64,000 nucleotides of DNA, taken from contig NZ_FNZG01000002.1 in the NCBI RefSeq assembly GCF_900109195.1, forward strand, positions 876,191 through 940,190, given 5' to 3'. The notes beneath the pieces are model-generated. The model worked only from the letters and a program-made list of their open reading frames with translations, searched no databases and had not been told where the DNA came from. This document shows positions 59,472 through 64,000 of this stretch, in pieces; position 1 is the first letter of the stretch; the number at the start of each line of letters is the position of its first letter. Made by a program: the position numbers and the translations under genes. The stretch is from Pseudooceanicola nitratireducens (GTDB taxonomy: Bacteria; Pseudomonadota; Alphaproteobacteria; Rhodobacterales; Rhodobacteraceae).

Positions 59472-61652
59472 ATGCGAAGCGCGATACGCCAGATTGCTTG
59501 GGCGGTGGCCGTCCTGTTGAGCATTGCTGTTCAGGCCTTCGCGGCGCCTATGGTGGATCAATTCCTTGAGGCTGTAGAGCCCCAGGACCTCGTGCCTGGA
59601 GCCGAGGCCTTCGGTGTTCCACGCGACGACGGGCTCGTGCCGACGCTGAAGGGGAACGACACGATCGGTTGGGTGTTCCTGACCTCTGATTTTGTGCCCA
59701 CGACCGGGTATTCGGGCAAACCGATCCACATACTCGTGGGCCTCTCGCCCGAGGCACATCTGACCGGCGCGAAGCTGATCAAGCATTCGGAGCCGATCGT
59801 TCTGGTCGGTATCCCCGAGAGCGAGATCCGGGCGGTCATCGACCACTATACCGGGTTCGATCTGAGCTCGGTGGCCGGTCCGCGGGATACGGATGACCTG
59901 GAAATCGTCTCGGGGGCCACGGTCACCATCATGGTGATCGACGACTCGATCCTGAGGGCTGGCGTGAAGGCTGCCCGCGCGTTGGGGCTGGACGGTTTCG
60001 CGGCCCCGTCCGCATCTGGTCCGAGAAAAGAATTCGCCCCCGATGCCGGTCAAGTGACTGACTGGGAAACGCTGGCCGGCAATGGCGCCATTCGCCGCCT
60101 CATGCTGGATGTTGGAACGATCAATGCGGATTTCGCCGCGCTCGGTGATCCGCGGACGGAGAAAAACGCGGAAACAGCGGCCCCCGATCAGGCCTATGTC
60201 GATGTCCGGACAACCGTCGTCAGCCATCCAGCCATTGGTCGGTCGCTGCTTGGCGACACGGGCTGGGACAATCTGGCCGCACGGCTGGAACCGGGGGACC
60301 ACGCCATCGCCGTATTCGGTGCCGGAGAATGGTCCTTCAAGGGCTCGGGCTATGTGCGCGGCGGCATTTTCGACCGTTTCCAGCTGATCCAGGGCGAAAT
60401 GTCCTATCGGTTTCGCGATCGCGGGCACCAGCGCATCGGACAGATCGCGGCCGAGGGCGCCCCGGAATTCGGAGAGATGGACCTGTTCATCGTCCCCGCA
60501 GCGTCTGGGTTCGATCCGGCCAGGCCCTTCCGGCTACAGTTCCTCGTCAGCCGTGCCGTCGGTCCGATCGAGAAGGTCTTCCTGACCTACGACCTGGGCT
60601 ACGAGTTGCCGTCCCCATATGTGCGCGAGGTTCCTTCTGAACCCGTCGCACAGGCGGCACCGGCAGCAGCCGACGCGGACGCCCGCGACGCGCTCTGGCA
60701 ACGGATATGGGACACCAAGCGGCTACAGGTGATCGTTCTTGCCACCGCGCTGGCGCTCCTGTCGGGCATCTTCTTCTTCCAGGCCTTCGCGACCCGGAAC
60801 GCGCGAACCTTTGCGATACTGCGCAACGCCTACCTCGTGTTCACGCTCGTCTTTGTCGGCTGGATTGCCAATGCGCAGCTCTCGGTCGTGAACATTCTCG
60901 CGGTGGTCAATGCGCTCTTCAGCGACTTCCAGTGGAACACCTTCCTGATGGACCCGCTGATCTTCATCCTCTGGTTCGCCGTGGCGGCAGCACTGCTGTT
61001 CTGGGGGCGAGGGGCCTACTGTGGCTGGCTGTGCCCGTTCGGCGCGCTTCAGGAACTGTCGAACAAGATCGCGCGCCGGTTCCGGGTGCCGCAGGTGACG
61101 TTGCCCTGGGGCCTGCACGAGCGGCTCTGGGCGGTCAAATACATCATCTTTCTCGGACTCTTCGGCCTGTCGCTCTATTCGCTCGAACTGGCCGAGCGGT
61201 TCGCCGAAGTTGAGCCGTTCAAGACCGCGATCATCCTGAAATTCGCGCGGCCACTGCCTTACGTATTGATCGCATTCGCCTTCTTGCTGCCGGGGCTGTT
61301 CATCGAGCGGTTCTATTGCCGCTACGTCTGCCCACTCGGCGGCGGCCTCGCCATCCCGGCGCGACTGCACATGTTCCGCTGGCTCAAACGCTACAAGGAA
61401 TGCGGCAACCCTTGTCAGCTTTGCGCGACGGACTGCCCGGTCGATGCCATCCACCCGACGGGCGAGATCAACCCGAACGAGTGCATCTCCTGCCTGAATT
61501 GTCAGGTGCTCTACCAGGATCACGCGCGCTGTCCGGTCGTCATCAAGACCGACAAGCGACGCGCCAAGGACGCGGCATCGGCGGCAGCGCTCGCGGCCCA
61601 TGCCGAACGACCGAACCTCGGTCATCCCAACCAACTTTCCAATGCCAAATGA
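59472..61652 (+). CDS. nosR: NosR, N2O reductase expression and electron-transfer protein
   Basis: Polytopic iron-sulfur flavoprotein, 726 residues. Seen: signal peptide, FMN-binding domain with flavinylation motif VSGATVT near 160, several TM helices, [14 protein letters not shown] and [13 protein letters not shown] membrane Cys motifs, and C-terminal ferredoxin sites [17 protein letters not shown] and [14 protein letters not shown]. Delivers electrons to and is needed for NosZ synthesis. Followed after 13 bases by nosZ. Confidence 0.95.
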   Translation: MRSAIRQIAWAVAVLLSIAVQAFAAPMVDQFLEAVEPQDLVPGAEAFGVPRDDGLVPTLKGNDTIGWVFLTSDFVPTTGYSGKPIHILVGLSPEAHLTGAKLIKHSEPIVLVGIPESEIRAVIDHYTGFDLSSVAGPRDTDDLEIVSGATVTIMVIDDSILRAGVKAARALGLDGFAAPSASGPRKEFAPDAGQVTDWETLAGNGAIRRLMLDVGTINADFAALGDPRTEKNAETAAPDQAYVDVRTTVVSHPAIGRSLLGDTGWDNLAARLEPGDHAIAVFGAGEWSFKGSGYVRGGIFDRFQLIQGEMSYRFRDRGHQRIGQIAAEGAPEFGEMDLFIVPAASGFDPARPFRLQFLVSRAVGPIEKVFLTYDLGYELPSPYVREVPSEPVAQAAPAAADADARDALWQRIWDTKRLQVIVLATALALLSGIFFFQAFATRNARTFAILRNAYLVFTLVFVGWIANAQLSVVNILAVVNALFSDFQWNTFLMDPLIFILWFAVAAALLFWGRGAYCGWLCPFGALQELSNKIARRFRVPQVTLPWGLHERLWAVKYIIFLGLFGLSLYSLELAERFAEVEPFKTAIILKFARPLPYVLIAFAFLLPGLFIERFYCRYVCPLGGGLAIPARLHMFRWLKRYKECGNPCQLCATDCPVDAIHPTGEINPNECISCLNCQVLYQDHARCPVVIKTDKRRAKDAASAAALAAHAERPNLGHPNQLSNAK

Positions 61653-61665
61653 AGGAGGAAAGACA

Positions 61666-63564
61666 ATGAGCGAAGAAACCAAGGGTGTGTCCCGCAGGGG
61701 ACTTTTCAAGGGGACGGCTGGCGTCGCCGCGCTCGCGACGGTCGCCGGGACCAGCGGGCTGGGCCTGCTTGCGTCGACCCGCAAGGCGGCGGCCGCGACG
61801 GCCTCGATCGAGGTCGCACCGGGCGAGCTGGACAGCTACTACGGCTTCTGGTCCTCGGGCCAGTCCGGCGAGGTGCGCATCATCGGCGTGCCCTCCATGC
61901 GTGAACTTATGCGTATCCCGGTGTTCAACCGCTGCTCGGCGACCGGCTGGGGCTCTACCAACGAAAGCCTGAAGATCCTGACCGAGGGGCTTCTGCCGGA
62001 GACGAAAGAGTTTCTCGCCAAGCGGGGGCGCGTGACCTACGACAACGGCGACCTGCACCACCCGCACATGTCCTTTACCGAGGGCACCTATGACGGGCGC
62101 TACCTGTTCGCCAACGACAAAGCGAATACCCGCGTCGCGCGCATCCGCTGCGACATCATGAAAACCGACAGGATCATCGAAATTCCGAACACGTCGGACA
62201 TCCACGGTCTGCGGCCGCAAAAATACCCGCGCACCGGCTACGTTTTCGCCAACGGCGAACACCGCATCCCGCTGCCGAACGACGGCATCGTGCTGGACGA
62301 ACCTGAGAAATACGTCTCGATCTTCACCGCCATCGACGGCGACACGATGGAGATCGCCTGGCAAGTGATCGTCAACGGCAACCTCGACAACTGCGATGCG
62401 GATTACGACGGGCTCTATGCCTTCTCGACCTGTTACAACTCCGAGAACGGGGTCACGCTGGCGGACATGACCGCGAACGAGCAGGACTGGGTCGTCATCT
62501 TCGACATCAAGGCGATCGAGGCCGGCATCGCGGCCGGGGATTACACCGAATACAACGGTGTGAAGGTCATCGACGGTCGTGAAGCCGGGAAATACACCCA
62601 GTATATCCCTGTGTCGAACAGCCCGCATGGCTGCAACATGGCTCCGGACAAACGCCACCTGTGTATAAATGGCAAGCTGTCGCCCACGGTGACCGTGATC
62701 GACGTGACCAAGCTGCCCGAGGTCTTCGGCGGGGCAGAACCGCGCTCGGCCGTGGTCGCAGAGCCGCAGCTGGGCCTCGGCCCGCTTCACACCGCCTATG
62801 ATGGCAAGGGCAACGCGTTCACGACGCTCTTCCTCGACAGCCAAATGGTGAAGTGGAACATCGAGGACGCCATCAAGGCCTTCAACGGCGAAGACGTGGA
62901 CCCGATCATCGAGAAGATCGATGTGCATTACCAGCCGGGCCACAACCACACCACGATGGGCGAGACGCTTGAGGCGGATGGGCAGTTCCTGATCTCGCTG
63001 AACAAGTTCTCGAAAGACCGGTTCCTGAACGTTGGCCCGCTGAAACCCGAGAACGACCAGGTGATCGACATCTCGGGCGAGAAGATGGCGCTTGTCCACG
63101 ACGGCCCGACCTTTGCCGAGCCGCATGACTGTATCCTCGTGCGCGCCGACAAGGTGAACCCCGTGTCGATCTATGATCGCGGTGACAGCCTGTGGGAAGA
63201 GGCGCGGCTTCAGGCCGAGAAGGACGGCGTGGAACTGGAATACGGAGCCGATGTGATCCGGGACGGCAACAAGGTGCGGGTCTACATGCACTCGGTCGCG
63301 CCGGCGTTCAGCCTCGATCAGTTCGAGGTGACACAGGGCGACGAGGTGACGGTCTACATCACCAACATGGACGAGGTCGACGACCTGACCCATGGCTTTA
63401 CCCTGGGCAACCACGGTATCGCCTTCGAGGTTGGTCCGCAGGCCACGGCGTCGGTGACCTTCACCGCCGACCGTCCGGGCGTGCACTGGTATTACTGCCA
63501 GTGGTTCTGCCACGCACTCCACATGGAGATGCGCGGCCGCATGCTCGTGAAACCGGTCGCGTAA
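61666..63564 (+). CDS. nosZ: Nitrous oxide reductase NosZ (clade I)
   Basis: 632 residues from ATG 61666, with AAGGAGG just before; the frame from 61600 is the nosR end. Reduces N2O to N2 in the periplasm. Seen: Tat signal [20 protein letters not shown] (so clade I), propeller His ligands of CuZ such as [17 protein letters not shown] and GHNHTTMG, and C-terminal CuA domain [18 protein letters not shown]. Confidence 0.97.
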   Translation: MSEETKGVSRRGLFKGTAGVAALATVAGTSGLGLLASTRKAAAATASIEVAPGELDSYYGFWSSGQSGEVRIIGVPSMRELMRIPVFNRCSATGWGSTNESLKILTEGLLPETKEFLAKRGRVTYDNGDLHHPHMSFTEGTYDGRYLFANDKANTRVARIRCDIMKTDRIIEIPNTSDIHGLRPQKYPRTGYVFANGEHRIPLPNDGIVLDEPEKYVSIFTAIDGDTMEIAWQVIVNGNLDNCDADYDGLYAFSTCYNSENGVTLADMTANEQDWVVIFDIKAIEAGIAAGDYTEYNGVKVIDGREAGKYTQYIPVSNSPHGCNMAPDKRHLCINGKLSPTVTVIDVTKLPEVFGGAEPRSAVVAEPQLGLGPLHTAYDGKGNAFTTLFLDSQMVKWNIEDAIKAFNGEDVDPIIEKIDVHYQPGHNHTTMGETLEADGQFLISLNKFSKDRFLNVGPLKPENDQVIDISGEKMALVHDGPTFAEPHDCILVRADKVNPVSIYDRGDSLWEEARLQAEKDGVELEYGADVIRDGNKVRVYMHSVAPAFSLDQFEVTQGDEVTVYITNMDEVDDLTHGFTLGNHGIAFEVGPQATASVTFTADRPGVHWYYCQWFCHALHMEMRGRMLVKPVA

Positions 63565-63581
63565 GGGGAGGGGACCGGATC

Positions 63582-64000
63582 ATGCGCTCTCTGGGTTTCG
63601 TGCTGGCCCTTTGCCTCGCTCCGCTTGCGTCCCTTGCGGAGACGGTCGAGGTGCGGCCGGGACCGGGGGCGCTGGTGCGGGCCCTCGCGACCGCCCGGCC
63701 CGGCGATACAGTGGTGTTGGAGGAAGGCACCTACGCCGGGCCGGTGATTATCAAGACACCTGTCACGCTCACGGGACCTCTTGCCCGGATCGAAGGTCCT
63801 GGCGAGGGTTCCGTCGTCACGGTCGATACCGGCGGCGTGACGATCACCGCGCTTACAATTTCGGGCGCGGGTGCCCGGCTCAGCGATCTCGACAGCGGCA
63901 TTCGCCTGACGAAGGCGGCCAACGGCACGATCATCGACGGGGTGACGCTGAACGGGAACCTGATCGGGATCGACGTCCATGGTGCCCGTGATGTCACCAT
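63582..64000 (+). CDS. nosD: NosD, periplasmic NosZ copper-centre assembly protein (partial)
   Basis: Truncated by the window end; 139 residues seen. Signal peptide RSLGFVLALCLAPLASLAE, then right-handed beta-helix turns: GTYAGPVIIKTPVTLTGP, GVTITALTISGAG, NGTIIDGVTLNGNLIGIDVHG. NosD supports CuZ assembly with NosF and NosY, expected to follow. GGGGAGGGG lies before ATG 63582. Confidence 0.92.
   Translation, partial: MRSLGFVLALCLAPLASLAETVEVRPGPGALVRALATARPGDTVVLEEGTYAGPVIIKTPVTLTGPLARIEGPGEGSVVTVDTGGVTITALTISGAGARLSDLDSGIRLTKAANGTIIDGVTLNGNLIGIDVHGARDVT

Noticed and set aside
59279-59524. Possible transposase tail between CBASS and nosR
   Set aside because: The minus-strand frame shows no recognisable transposase motif and runs into nosR.
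61543-63522. 659-codon minus-strand frame opposite nosZ
   Set aside because: Antisense to an unmistakable nosZ.

Overview
The window looks like chromosomal or megaplasmid DNA of a GC-rich alphaproteobacterium, most likely Rhodobacteraceae. The reasons are the YhdH/AcuI acryloyl-CoA reductase, TRAP carriers, GTGA/ATGA-overlapped operons, NapEFDABC order, clade I NosZ with NosR, an NsrR-type Rrf2 regulator and a cbb3 oxidase. The species cannot be named from the sequence. No rRNA, tRNA, CRISPR array or intact insertion sequence was found.

Layout. (1) 0.1-7 kb: aromatic catabolism. A crotonase, a MarR regulator and an amidohydrolase of the aryl-ketoacyl-CoA hydrolase type are followed by acuI and by a strong MobA homologue (3-hydroxybenzoate 4-monooxygenase) facing its own MarR regulator across a clear palindrome. 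(2) 7.6-14.8 kb: an operon of AidB-like acyl-CoA dehydrogenase, class III CoA-transferase and TAXI-type TRAP transporter, followed by a LysR gene. Similar GATAC-N8-STATC elements lie before the operon and before the LysR gene. (3) 15-21.7 kb: a set of genes matching the itaconate degradation (rip/ict-ich-ccl) locus of Pseudomonas: LysR, itaconyl-CoA hydratase-like, acyl-CoA dehydrogenase, CoA-transferase, CitE-like lyase and MmgE/PrpD protein. A perfect LysR-type inverted repeat lies between the two divergent arms. (4) 21.7-26.4 kb: cysteine desulfurase-like protein with divergent Lrp regulator, SDR (catalytic Tyr replaced by Phe), HCCA isomerase/DsbA-like protein, HxlR and MarR regulators. 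(5) 26.4-36.5 kb: iron acquisition, with two TonB-dependent receptors, a FhuD-B-C ferric-siderophore importer and a divergent ABC exporter.

(6) 36.5-51.1 kb is visibly richer in A/T than its flanks and looks like an acquired or differently evolved block. It holds TauE, GntR and EamA genes, then an NO/low-oxygen module: nsrR, 5-formyl-THF cyclo-ligase and PAS protein; trHb3-DUF488-ccoSNOQP with a 57-residue membrane protein and DUF2189; and DUF6522. After these come a zinc-ribbon/MscS pair and three Rnk/GreAB-C-like genes. Two near-identical candidate NsrR operators tie nsrR to the truncated haemoglobin promoter. Two of the three Rnk-like genes carry the same promoter plus a folded 5' leader whose stem sequence differs by compensatory changes, which is the most likely undescribed RNA element here.

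(7) 51.1-64 kb: napEFDABC plus a nap-linked TatA, then nosRZD (nosD runs off the end) with an NnrR-type box before nosR. Between nap and nos, on the opposite strand, sits a complete three-gene short type II CBASS anti-phage system (CD-NTase, stand-alone E2-like protein, HNH-SAVED Cap5). Together regions 6 and 7 form a respiratory island for low oxygen, nitrate, NO and N2O with a defence system inside it.
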